From NCBI GenBank assembly GCA_013399895.1, contig VXBA01002668.1:186001-250000 (forward strand): DNA of 64,000 bases, given 5' to 3'. A program made the position numbers and the translations under genes. The notes beneath the pieces are model-generated. The model saw nothing but the letters and a program-made list of their open reading frames with translations, had not been told where the DNA came from and ran no database searches. Shown here in pieces: positions 26,716 through 39,985 of the stretch (position 1 is its first letter; the number at the start of each line of letters is the position of its first letter). The DNA is from Serilophus lunatus (lineage: Eukaryota > Chordata > Aves > Passeriformes > Eurylaimidae).

Positions 26716-27282
26716 CTGTGGAATGAAAGAAAAGAGAGACCCAAATATTAATGTATCTCAGTCAGCTGTAGTCAAGAAAAGCTTAAAAATACTTTTTTTC
26801 CCTTCTTTATCTTTTCTATATCTCATAAGGAATAAGTCTTACTACCTAGTCTGTGTGAGCCTTTCCATATTAACATAGCAATGGAAGAATGTATAAATAC
26901 ACACTGAGGGACCCCTTAAGTCCTTCATAAACATCTACTGAAAACACATGTACAGATCTCAAACATTCATTTTTCAGACCTTCTTCTGCATACAGAATAA
27001 ATGGTTTCTGTGAGGACAGTTCTAGCCTTAGTTAGATATCAGACAGCAGCAGGCGCACCCAGGAAGTCTTGACAATCTACAAGTCCTCTTGCTTTCATAG
27101 ATTTCAATTTGGCTAAACTGCTGAAAAATAAGCTACAAGAAGACTTTTAGAAAATTGAGTTGGTTCCTCTGTGTAGAATTCACCCTGTGAAACACTTACC
27201 CATGAGATCACAGACAACACAGCATACACAATGGAAAATATTCAACATCCAGCAGCACTTTGCTCCAGAACAGATATTAAAG

Positions 27283-27832
27283 AACCACAAAATCAACTAG
27301 ATTGGAAAAGACCTCTGAGATTACTAAGTCCAACTTTTGACTTAACACTACCCTGTCAACTAGACCATGGCACTGAGTGCCATATTCCGTCATTTCTGAA
27401 ACACCTCCAGGGGCGGTGACTCCATCACCATCCTGGGCAGTACATTCCAATGTCTGTAAAGAATTCTCTGTAAAGAACTTCCTCTTAATGTCTAACCTAA
27501 TCCTCCTCCGGTAAACTTTAAGACTATGTCCACTTGTCCTGTCACCGGTTGCCTGGCTACAACCTCCTTGCCTGGGAGAAAAGACTGGCTACAGCCTCCT
27601 TTCAGGTAGTTGTAGAGAAAAACAAGGCCTCCCCTGAGCCTCCTCTTCTCCAGGCTGAACAACCCCAGCTCCCACAGCTGCTTCTCACAGGACTTGTGCT
27701 CCAGACCCTTCACTGGCTTCATTGCCCTCCTCTGGACACGCTCCAGCTCTTCAACATCCTTCCTAAACTGAGGAGACCAGAACTAGACACAATACTCAAG
27801 TTGTGGCCTCACCACAACTGAGTGCCGAGTAT
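27283..27832 (-). mobile_element. CR1 LINE, 3' fragment
   Basis: Reverse-complement CR1. On the plus strand it starts at the 3' tail ('agattggaaaagacctctga') and runs through 'aacacctccaggggcggtga', 'gcctcctcttctccaggctg' and 'acaatactcaagttgtggcc'. About 550 bp; fragments of its C-terminal frame are still readable. Confidence 0.9.
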
Positions 27833-28856
27833 TAATGCTCATATTTCAGTTTTAGTTTTTCTTAGGTTTGAAACCAATTAAACACGTATCTTTGATCTTT
27901 TCATCAATATATATTATTAAAGAACTATGGCATCTCTGAAACAGAACTCTCCTAGCTGACTTTAGGCATTTTAATACCAGAAAGTCATCCAGATTTCATC
28001 AGTCACTTACCAAATGCTCACATGAACTACAGATGAAGCTAAAAACAACTGGGACAAGAGCTGTCCATAAAATAGTAAGAAAAGAATTCAATGGCAGAAC
28101 ACTGCTTATCAAGTCACAGGGCAAAAACCACTGGGAATGGCATCTTCACACCATACTGCTTATTAACAACTTCTAAGAACAATGAAAATAATAATTGATG
28201 CTGTTTCAAAACACATTTGAAATTATACACCAGGATACCTAGAAAATCACCCCAATATTGAATTCTGACATTTTCCACAGTGGCCACAGAAGATTTTCTG
28301 AGCTTTAGTGAGTTTTGACACAGATAAGAGCACTGCTATTAATGATTTTATTTATCTCTGTTGGCAAATCCTGCCCTCATATCTGAGTCCTGTCCATCCT
28401 TAGAGGATTTCTGACCTCAGATAAGCATACAATGGCAGAAGGAGACAAAAAAGTGAGCCCAAAGTTTCTGTACTCTCAGAAGAGAAAAGCTAGTTTTCTT
28501 CCCTCCCCCTTTCACACTACTAAACAATAAAACAAAGTGGAATGCAGTCAGAGTGTTGAGCACTTTATGAGCTCTAAATTACAGCTTCTTAGTTCATTCT
28601 TTTACAAAATGAGAACAGGCATGTGTAGCAATTTCTCATGCCCAAAGAGTTCTGATATGCATTGGCTACCGGGGCAGGGTGAAGGGAGAGAAAAGATTCA
28701 AAAGATTCGTGTGAAAAGAGAAATACATGAACTTTCTCAAAATGTGAAAAGCATTTTTCTTTCCAATACATGGGAAGAGATATCTATGTAAAACACTACA
28801 TGGAGCAAAACACTATCATCCAAAGGCAAAAGGTACAGAAAGATCAGTAAAAACTA

Positions 28857-28925
28857 TGAAATCACAGAATTATCCGTAAAGGCTCTTGAGAGGTAATCTA
28901 GTCCATCTTTCTGTCCTAGGCAGAA
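28857..28925 (-). mobile_element. CR1 LINE, extreme 3' tail (diverged)
   Basis: A short match to the antisense CR1 tail: 'aaatcacagaattatccgta', then 'gaggtaatctagtccatctt'. About 70 bp, old. Confidence 0.6.
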
Positions 28926-31900
28926 TCTATTTTACTTCTGTAATAGAAAAGACAAACTGAGAAAACTAAACACCACTATAATTTTAGTAATATGTCAATG
29001 TATTAAATGAGGTGCAAATTTAACAGATGTACTTAGAGCAAAAGCTGTGCATAACAGAAATAGAGAGACTAAATTATCTTCAACTTGTCCCCTCTCTGTT
29101 TCCTGTGACTCAAGGACATGGATTGTTACATCTATATCCCAGCTGTTGGGCATTTGGATTATGTTATTTTGCTCTGCCGTCATATTTTAATTGGTCACAT
29201 ACACACACAAAAATTGTAAAATTAGAAGGTCATGGGAAAGAAAAGAGAGAGAGCAGCATGCTAGCCACGGCTTTTCCGTAATTAGCTATATATTTGAATT
29301 TTTTTTTCTGAAGCAGTTACCATTCCAGAAAACCAGCTAGCAAAAGAGGATTCCTTAGGCTGATCCAGTATATCATTACAATTTTCAAAAATCATGTCAC
29401 GATACATTTTAAGCATAAAACAGGCTGGAAGAATACAATGTGTCTTGCATAACCAAATCTCACAAGTGAAACATCCACTCTGAGGAACAAAAAAACAAAC
29501 TGCAATTGTAAATAAAATTGAATACTCAAAATTATATTCTTAAAAGAACTCTGAAACACATTGTTTTCTTGCCATCTGGTTTATTGCACAATAAAAATTT
29601 ATGAATGTCTGTATCAGTATCTTTGTGTCAATACTGAACCATAACTCCTGCTCTGCTGAGGTCTAGCTATTCAAAAAGATTCTGAAAGAACTAATTTCTA
29701 CTAAATCCAAATGCAGTATTTTGTTAAATTCCCAAATTAACTTCTCAAGTAATTGAAAGCTTCACAGCACTTAAAGTGTAACAGATGCATTTTCCAAACA
29801 ACTACAGTTTTGCTTTACATTACCCCAGAACTGAGTCCAGTGTGGCAGGCTTAGAGTTTTGCACCTCTCTTCTCTCATTGTGATTTCAATAAGAAATCAC
29901 AAGATGGGCACAGTAAGACTTCTGCAGCAGGTCCACTCAAACTATATCTGATACTGACTGAAAATATGAAATTACATACATAAGATTCATGGCTGACTTC
30001 TGATCATGCAAGGCAGAAAAATTCTATGTATGCAGTAACAGGATAGTTAGCAGTAATTTGATTTAAAACAAAAAACAACAACTTTTATTCCAAAACAGGA
30101 CAACTCAGTCCATGTCTGAGAGCCAAGTGGTAGAGCTCTAGAGCTTAGTAAAGCCAAGAAGTTTCTACTGCACAGAAACCTTCATACGATGAGCAGCTGG
30201 GATCCAACTGCCCCAAATCCATAAGCTAGACCATACTCGAAAAGGTGCAGCACTGAGTCAAACCCTTAAAATCCGGAGACAAGACACACAAAATGGTTGT
30301 TTGTTTTGCTCAGTACTGGCTCACCTTTCGGCAGGATCTTTCTCTGTCTCGACATACACATATACATGGGCTCCCGCAAGATGACTTGACCCAACACAGG
30401 GCTGTGTCTACCACCGCAGTGACACGTGAACTATTCCTAAGGTCACTTTCAGAACGGGTGAAATTGGGAGCAAGCAAGGAAGAATATTGGCCTGAGTCTG
30501 CCCTGCACTGTTTTCATATAGCACAAAAGAGCTGGGTCCCTAACACAGGAAACCTTGCCAGTGCTGCTGGCGACATTCTTTAGCTGGTATATGCCAACAC
30601 AGCTGCCAAACCCACACTGGCTTACACAGACCTCAACACACGTGCTTCTGCTTCCAAAACTGGCTCACGGGTATCTTCATTCATGGTGAAAGTGTAGCAT
30701 TTGGCATGTAACAACAGAAGAATTGAACTGGGAGTTTTGCCCTTGTAAGAAGGCCAAGGAGGGCACAGTTTAACATGTATGGCTCATTCTGTGGCATTTC
30801 CTTCTGGTTCGTGCAAGCCTCCTCCCTACTCTGAAAAGCAGAAAGTCTTTTCTGAATTCCACTCCTAGCAGCCTTGTAATGAATTGAACAGGGAATTTAG
30901 GAGCTTAAGACAAGGCTAAAGTTTTTAGTTCAGAAACTCAAATATTAGGGCCCAGCAGGGACAATAATACAATAAGGCACTATTGTAGCTAAAAGGGACT
31001 TTTGTCCCTGATGATTGTGTGGTGTAAGTGAAGAACACAATCACCCAAGCTCATCTACATGTATTCAGTTACAACAGCAAATATTTTTCTCTTTGTGAGG
31101 ATTCTCCCATGTTGGTTTTCCTGTAAATCAGTAAAAAATAATTATTTCCGTATTAGAAAAGGAAAGTATATACTAAGTTTCAGGTATTTCAATTTAATTT
31201 GCTCTAATCTGAGAAGCTCTAACTTGCTTTTTATGTCTGGCATGCACAGGTATTTGGCCTAGTTCTCAGGCAAGAGGTTCAGACACGAGGTTAAAAGAGA
31301 ATAAACAAAGAAAATCTGTCCTCATTTAAAATTTTAAGTACTTGCTAATGTCACTATAGTTTTACAAATCTTTTTTGCACCTTGAATTAACATGCCACAA
31401 AATACAAATCCTGTGAGCCTCAAGAAAGTGCCTGAGTCTTATACTGAGATTTCCTTACTAAGAGTTTTTGTCTTCCAATTTCTATTCATTTTGACTCAGA
31501 TCTCATGCAGGTTTGCTTTCAAAATCATATATAAACGCATCACAACCCTTCCTGAAAGTGGATAGTTAACCTGAGGCCAACACTCCTTCTCCATCTACAA
31601 TACGACATACCAAGAAGGAGTCATCAAAGAGCCAGAAGCTCCAAAAGAGCATTAAAACCACCACAACCACATTGCTCATCTGGTCATTTTGGGTAGCCAG
31701 AGCTGAAACAGAACAATGCTAAATAGCAGCAAAGCTCAACAAGTTGAACGGTATGGATCAGGAAGGAAAAAAACCTTGCAGTGGCCCAGAATCCTTACAA
31801 AAAATACCACAAATACAATTCCCTTTGTTTTAGAACACTGTGGTAACAAGCTCAGACAACCACAGGTCCTGCAGGCTGGCATGCTAAAAAAAAGTATGCT

Positions 31901-34900
31901 ACATCTCTGGCACGCCCCTGTCCCCAGCAGGCCCCAAGTACTAATGCAGGCGCACAAAGCCCACTGACACGGCCAGTCTGCAACCCTGAATGTCAAGTGA
32001 GAGGGAATCACAGCCCAAAACTTTACAGAGGCTAGTCACGAATGAGCAAAGTCTTCCACTCCTCCGACATGACTCCCTTCTACTTTTTAATTGCACCAAC
32101 AATACTTCTCTTGCTCATTCATAGCCTCTATCTCCCCCGAAATTCATTTTCCCTATGTATTCTATATTCTCAGTTGTCTAGTAGCATTAAGTAAGTGTAC
32201 ATTTTATGTTTTATTTATTTTATATTTTAATCATCCCAATTAACAATTCAATGTTTTAAAATTACTTAGGAATAGGCCTGATGAGAGACCCTCAAAAGCA
32301 AGCCTGTGAGTGCTACTCTTAAAAGAATGTTCCCATTCTTATGCTCTTACATGTTTTCTAATTATTTTTATCTATAAATTTTAATTCTTTAATCAGAATT
32401 GTTTTCAACTGTGACAAACAAAACAGTACTGAAGCAAGACTGACAAATATATTAGTCACCTTACCGTAGAAAAAATAAACTTGCATTGCATAAATACACT
32501 GAAAATAGAAGTACATTAGAAATATATTCTCATCATTTCAAAGCAGCTGACTTCTCCGCTGGAGATTGTGGGGCTTGTCACACTTAGTAGGACAAACACA
32601 TCCATCTTGGAACTCCATTAAAGTCAGTTTTATAAAGGTAAATTTGGTAAACATATAAACAATTTTACCTTGCTTTTTCATGAAGACAAGGATTGCATTA
32701 GGATGGTGTTGAACTACATAACAATAACAATCAATGTTAATTCAGACAAGACAGGTATCTAACAGTTTACAAATATGTCCTGGAATGTTTTTTCTTGGGT
32801 GAAAGATTATTTATGTGTTTCCAAACACTGCCATATCATAAGGATTTTGGTCTAAATTAGGTCTGGCTAAGAACCAGCAAAAGAAGCTCAGAATAACTAT
32901 GATTAATTTCTTCTCATTTTATTCCATGAAACTGTTTCCACATGTTACTACAAGGAAAGTATTCTTTTACACAGATCAAACTACTTGCCAGGAAGGGCAC
33001 TCACAGCCATATACAATAAGAAAAAACTACAGAAATAAACACAGTATTTGTGATGCATAAAACAGGTAGAAACCTGCGTTTCTATTCAGACATTTGCAGT
33101 CAAACTAATTGTATCTCTAGTAATCGACATACCTCAGCTACATTCAGTAATTACCATTTAAATTAGAAGAATTGTCTCTACTGAAAGATTTCTTACTTCA
33201 AATTTATCAAACAGAACCTTCAAAGCAAAATTCAAAAACTTAATTATAAGATTAAAATATTTTACATATTTAAGAGGATGTTCTCTTCAAATTTCTTCTG
33301 TTGTAAATCTGAAAGGCAGAATATCTAATAAAACAAAGGCATATAACTATTTTCATAAAGCAATTAGAGAATTACCTCTAATGCACATTCGAGGTACTGC
33401 AGTGAAATACTCTAAAACTTATGTTTCTTTTTTTTATTTTTCTTCATTTTGTATTGAGCTCTTGATTAGAGCTGTATTTTTTTTTTCTCTATAACCAAAA
33501 GTTTTAATCTTTGAGAAGTTTTATGATTCCACTGCAACGATGGAAGATTTAGAGTATTTCCTCCTCCAACTTACAGAAATCCTAGCAGAACAATTCTATT
33601 TTGTTGGACAAGTTGGGGGCATAAGCCATGACACAAACTATAAGCCATGATCCTATACAGACATGCAGTTGATAACAACTCGACTGTAAGAGCAAAGTTT
33701 TCTCAACTTAGGTGCGAACACTTGTTCAAGCCCAAACTAGCCAAACTTCCAAACTGAGCTGATACAAGCCTGCACACAGTCCACACAGTTCATAACCTCA
33801 TTCTGCACTCAGAACCCACATACTTTCTGTATAGCAAGGCAAGGCAAAGGTCTGGCTGCATGGGTTCAACCAAAACCTGTCACCATCTGCCCCCACAACT
33901 CCTTCTGTAACGTCATGTCCAAATGAGCCCCCAAACCAGTACCTCAGCTGCACACGCATCCTGAAGGACCAGACACAGCACACAGTTAGTCAGGACTGCA
34001 GGACAACCAAGAATACTCAGTAAAGATTAAAGACCACAATAAAGGTAGAGGTACTCTAATTATCATGCAGAAACATAAATTTGAGTGCAAACTTTCACCC
34101 ACACTCACACCCAGACTCTACCATGTAGCATAGACATAACTTATGTGACTGCGCTGTTTTGGTGCCTAGACTCCTTCTACCAACAAACAAGTACAGTCTG
34201 CAACCTGGGCTATGTATCCATTTGAAATTAAAGCTAAAGAAATAAAGGTTACTTTCTTTCTGCCGGGTATCTTCTGCCTATATATTCTGTAAGAAAAAGA
34301 ATACTTCTTAAAATACCTAACGTTTAATTTTGTTGGGGGAAAAAAGAAAACCAAAATTCACAGTCCTTATGGGCACAGCATGTTTCATTCTCATCAGTGA
34401 GCATTAAAATTTCTTTTATGTAGGCAGTATCACCAGCCAGTGCAATTCCAGCTATCTTGACACATTTGCTCTGGCAGCCTTCTATTGCCCAAGGACAGAA
34501 CTGGTTCAAATGTTAAACAAGCCTGGTCTAACATAGATATTAAACCTAATCATCAGCCGGACAAAAAGAAGGTTAATTAGAACACATGTAAGAAGTTTTG
34601 AACACTACAAAAAAAGGCTTGTATGCTAAACTTCACCTAATTTCCTTAAAGTCTGTTTACCCAGCTGGCTCGAAGCAACAGTCAAATTCACTAAAATTGG
34701 GCACATGTTAATCTTAAACTAACACCAGGAAGGAAGAAGTTATAATTGTGTTTATTCCTAGCTGCAAAAGAGGGGATGTTTAATCAGAAATTTAATATAC
34801 ACTTTGATCCAATGTTAATGAGCTGACACTATGTTGTTCATTGAACTGACTTCAAAGACATAGGATGCCTTAAACAAATGTAATGTATATTTATGACACT

Positions 34901-37900
34901 GTTTAAGAAAAAGAAAACATTTCTTCTAATGAGGTCACCTTTATCAGAACATACTATCTGAGTAACTGGGGATAGCACATGTATATCAAGACATGTCAGA
35001 GCCCCAATTAGCTATGGCAAACTAAAGAAGATAACAGAAGCTGTGGCTCAAAAATTAAGACCGCACATGTTCTTTTTTCCTTTACATAATTTCTGTTCTT
35101 TTGCATTTAAAGTATTTACCTTTAAGCATCAGTAAAGTTTGTTTTGCTCTAATCAACCACATGCTAAATTCTAAATGTTATTCCATGGAAAAAGTAAGAT
35201 TCCTTCAAGATCACAAAAAAGATTCCCTTCAAAAAGAAAGAATGATAGGAACACGCACCTGAAAATATATGTGTGTGTATATATAGAGGAAGAAAGCAAA
35301 ACTAGGCATATCACACGCTGCAATTTTACAACACAGAACTGAAAGCAATCTCAAAAACACACCATAGGTGAAAAAAAGCAAAACCAAGAACATACATATG
35401 CACTAAGGAAAAGCAAATAGCATTACTGCAAACAATGATTCAATTATGTGAAGCTTTGATTTCATATTAAGATCAGGTTTCTTAAAAAAAGCAGGCTGAA
35501 AATAAGTCTTAAGAATGTCATTTATGTTGGTTATATCATTAATTACTACTATAAACTTTTAATACAATAAAGCATAAAATTACAAAAGTTAGCAGGTTTA
35601 AAACCAATACAAATTACGTAGGATTTCTTCTAGTGCATTCTTCGTGAAAAATTCAATAATGGTAAAGGAAGTTGTTTTTCATACATGTAATAGTACTGTA
35701 CATCCTATAAAATATATTTTGTCATATTTTTAGCCAAAAAAGGTCTTAATACTTTAGTCAATGTATTTAGCCTTTTTTTTTTTTATCACAGTGCAATAAC
35801 TGGTAATGTGTAACATGTTCCCATTTATTAAGTTTTGGCTTCTTCTCATAGATGTTTCTGAAGTATTTTAAAGTTTGTATGAAGTCTGTATAATGCTACC
35901 AAAGATCCGCACTAAGTATATGATCCAGACCACATAGAGCATCCCCCACCAAAAGAGCAGCACATGCTGGTATAGAGCATCGAGACTTTTTTACAATGTA
36001 TTTATTCTTTTCAGTTGTCAGCAACAGTTGTATGTTATACACAATTACAGTGGGTTCTATAAGATGTATCATTCAGTCTAAGCAATTCAAACATTTCAAA
36101 GCAAATCACAGGGCCAGTATGCTACCATCAGTTTCCAATATATTTAGAAGTATTTTAAAGCATACTTACAGATTTACATTTTGGCATTTGTTCAACATAA
36201 CTGACAAGATGAGCTACGAGCACTTTCTTGTTCTAACTCGTGCTATACTGCAAATCTAGGTGGCAAAAATTAAAGGGAACATTTGCTATAAAAATTAAGG
36301 AACCACGAAAAGAAATGTTTGCGTCTTCTACTTTGGCTGCATAGCATTACCTTGCATAAGAAAGTAATGAAACACAATTTACAGTCAGCAAGACATCTTT
36401 CATACTCCAAATACTGATTTACATTGCAAAAAGCTATCAGTGAGCATGCAGTGTGCCACAAAGGATTTTGCATATTAGAGTAAATCCATACAAATATGAG
36501 TTAACATTTGTATTCAGTGGAAGAGAAATCTCAATGCTACTGTCATGGGAGTTACAATTGAGTTTAAGAATTTTCTTTTTTAAAAAGAATATTTTACCTC
36601 CAGACAGTGTACATCATTACAAAATCAACAATACTATGATGTGAAGGCTTGTCATTAAACACGTGATTTGCATCATATTATGAAGAAAGAAGAAAAAAAA
36701 TCGTGAGGTGTTGTATGAGGACTCTTGCACAATTTAATCAACCAAATGTAAACTGCAATGTTTAATTAATAACTCTTTCCCAAACACACAGTACTGAGCA
36801 ACCAAACCCACAGGCACTGTAACTTGTGGTCATGCAGTGCCCTAAAGCAACTCTGCCCTTGCTTATCAAATGTCTTTGTCTCCTGAACTTGCTCAACCGC
36901 TTCTCTCAGGACTGCTTGTGCCCTTGAAGGAAACCTTGCGCCTGAGCTTCTTTCTCTTACAGCCCATTAGATTCAAAATTTCAAGTCATCTCCTTAAACA
37001 AGCCTCATCTAACACCTTCTCTGTTATCAAGAGCCTTTTAAAATGGATCATTACACCTTACCTTGTCAGTTTGGCTCAAACAGTGAATTACACATATGTG
37101 TAAATTTGATACCTCGTGAATTCTCTCCTATATGCTTGAGGGTTCCTCAAGGCAGTTTTAGTTCTATCTGTACCACAGCCCACTTACTTCTTGGAAACAG
37201 GAGGATAAACACAGAACCAGTCCAGCAGACTATCACAGCATATGAAACAGGCCAAGTTGGCTTTCAGAAGCTTCACCTAACCTGCAGGGCTGGTGCTGTC
37301 CCTGCCACAACACTGAGATCACAAACACTGCCAAAATGCAGCTAGGGACATTCCTGGATGAAAATTCAGATAATCTTTCTTTTCAATACAATATTTGGTG
37401 AAAAAAAGGGAAAAATTTACATGCTTAATCCTTAGCCAGAGAGATATGACTAAGAATCATTTCCAGATCTCGCTGTGTAGGAGTTGCTAGAATGACCCAA
37501 GGCCTCTATTCAGCTTCTTACACAAGCCGGACAAGATAAGATTTCCCTTACTTTAAGGAACTACTCTTTAATCCTTTGATCTGCTGTGAGAAGGAGAAAT
37601 CTGAGTGACTAAATAGACATATCTTTTCTAAAGGCTGCTTAATTTCTCAAAAGTCATACTGTTTTCTCAGATGATTCATACAGATTTTCAACTAATCAAC
37701 AGCAGTATCATACTGTAGTGTAGTGTCTATAAAATTTAAAGGAGGCACATTTTATAGACATTAAATAAAAACAACCTCAGTAACCACTTAAGTATAGGAA
37801 ACTATGCTCAAAATTTAAACTAAGCCTCCTTAAAAATAGTAAGGTAAAAATTCCACTGTTTGTAGACTTCCATTTTAAAAAACAGTGGATCAATTCACCT

Positions 37901-38221
37901 TTTAAAAAGCATTAAATACTTGCTGTGTTAGGCACAGCTGATTCTGTTAGTACAACACAGAAATGCTGCAAAGAAGAAAAGAGATTATAATTTAAGTTTC
38001 TGTCTATGATATATGTATTTCGGTTGGTTGAGTTGCATCCTTGCTAATAAGGAATCATCTAAATTACTTAAACTGAGACTTGAAAATGACGGAGCTGTGT
38101 CTCCCCTTACCAATGCTATCCCATCATCAAACACTACAACTTGTTAAGACTAAAACTTCAAGTATTTAGTAATACATTAGTTCTCCATTCAACACAGAAA
38201 ACAACTAACGACTGAGAAGGC

Positions 38222-38530
38222 TGTAACCCTCTGGATGCAATCATCCAACCAATTCGTCATCCATGAACAGTTCACCCATCAAATCCTTCTCTCTCCAGTT
38301 TAAAGAGAAGGATATCATGGAGGACTGTGCCAAAGACCATAGAGAAGTCCAGAGAGACAACATCCATAGCTCTTCTTTTGTCCACTGATGTAGCTACTCC
38401 ACCATAGAAGGCCATGAGGTTGGTTAGGCAGGACTTGTCCCTGGTGAAGCCATGACAGCTCCCTCCAATCACCTCCCCATCCTCCATGTGCTTTAACACA
38501 GCTGAGGGCATGTAGGCCTCAAAATGTTTT
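38222..38530 (-). mobile_element. CR1 LINE, reverse-transcriptase fragment
   Basis: On the minus strand it translates to CR1 reverse-transcriptase-like sequence containing HGFTRDKSCLTNLMAFY and DVVSLDFSMVF over about 80 codons, the region leading to the polymerase active site. It lies immediately left of a CR1 3' end in the opposite orientation. Confidence 0.88.
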
Positions 38531-38567
38531 ATTCTAAAATTGCTTCATAACATCCCTACAACTCATT

Positions 38568-38997
38568 AAGAGCAATGAGGCTGGTGGGGGGCTTAGAGCA
38601 CAAGCCCTATGAGGAACGACTGAGGGAGTTAGAGTTGTTTAGCCTGGAGAAAAGGAGACTCAGAGGTGACCTTATCGCTCTCTACAACTTCCTGAAAGGA
38701 GGTTGTAGTCAGGTGGGGGTTGGTCTCTTCCACCGGGCAGCAACTGACAGAACGAGAGGACACAGTCTCAAGCTGCACCAAGGAAGGTATAGGTTAGATA
38801 TTAGAAAGAAGTTTTTCACAGAAAGAATAATAAAGTATTGGAATAGTCTGCCCGGGGAGGTGGTGGAGTCACCATCCCTGGATGTGTTCAAAAAAAGGCT
38901 GAATGCGGCACTTGGTGACATGGCCTAGTCGAGGCATTAGGGCAAGGGTTGGACTCGATGATCTTGGAGGTCTCTTCCAACCTAGTGATTCTGTGAA
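38568..38997 (+). mobile_element. CR1 LINE, 3' end
   Basis: Sense CR1. An open frame of 117 codons (38575-38928) contains GLEHKPYEERLRELELFSLE and IRKKFFTERIIKYWNSLPGE, the conserved C-terminus of the CR1 ORF2 product. It is followed by the 3' UTR ending 'cctagtgattctgtga'. Little decayed, so fairly recent. Confidence 0.92.
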
Positions 38998-39965
38998 GTA
39001 TTTTTACATGGATATCACTCACTTTCCTAAACTGCAGAAATCATTCCATCAGTAAAATAAAAATCATGTCAAGATGGTAATTGCAATGTATCGTCGTGAT
39101 TCTGCTTTTATACAAGGGTCTGACAGGAAAGGGGGAACCACCCAAAGCACCAGGCATACAATGAAAGTAGAACTTCTGAGAACACAGGCAGAGGATGACC
39201 TCCGCTGACCCAGGGTACAAATATGAACCAAAAACTGTCACTGATGAAGACTTTACAGCTGGATCAAATCGGTCTTTAAGTACAAGGATGAGAATAAAGA
39301 TAACGTGTAAATATTCTATACATGACAGAACCAGAGGAGGTAACACAAAAACATAATCACTTTCAACAGAAGTACAAAAAAAGGTCAGAATGAGCAGAAC
39401 TGCTCCAGCATTCCATCTCCATTCAAGTACATCACACCAGATCATCTTATTTATCCACTCAAGTCCTCCTTCAATTTCAGTGGAGAAAAATAAGTGTTTT
39501 TTGCTTTACCATCCATCAAGATTTAACTCAACAACCACAGCCAAACAAAATGCCTTCTCTAAGTGGTTGAAGGAACAACATCTGCAAGGGTGTGTCTCCT
39601 GGTCCAGCGTTCCGCCACAGTAAGACTGATAATAGCAGCACTGACAGGAACAGATTGGGCATAACATGCAGGTTTTTCTGTCTGGGGGCATTATTTTGAC
39701 TGACTGCATATGGGAGCAAGAGTCCATGCGAGTGAGCAGCACTGTACTGGCATGTAAGCTTTGTTCAGATCCTTGCTAAAGCTGAGAATAAAATAATGAT
39801 GTTAGACAACTTTCAGAAACCAGCTTTTGAGGGTGCCATTTTGACTTAGTCCTTTTGAAATAATAAACTATACTTTCAACTCTAGTTTCTGTTAAGTAGA
39901 GAAAAAAGTCTTTGACTGTATATGCTTTCATTTTTAAAATTCTCAATAGCAGAACTGACAAGTTT

Positions 39966-39985
39966 CCCCCCTCCCCCCCCCCACC
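39966..39985 (+). repeat. Poly-C tract
   Basis: C run broken by a single T and then an A, in CRPPA intron 2. Confidence 0.9.

Noticed and set aside
38575..38928. 117-codon frame as a host gene
   Set aside because: It is the C-terminus of a CR1 LINE product and ends in a CR1 3' UTR.
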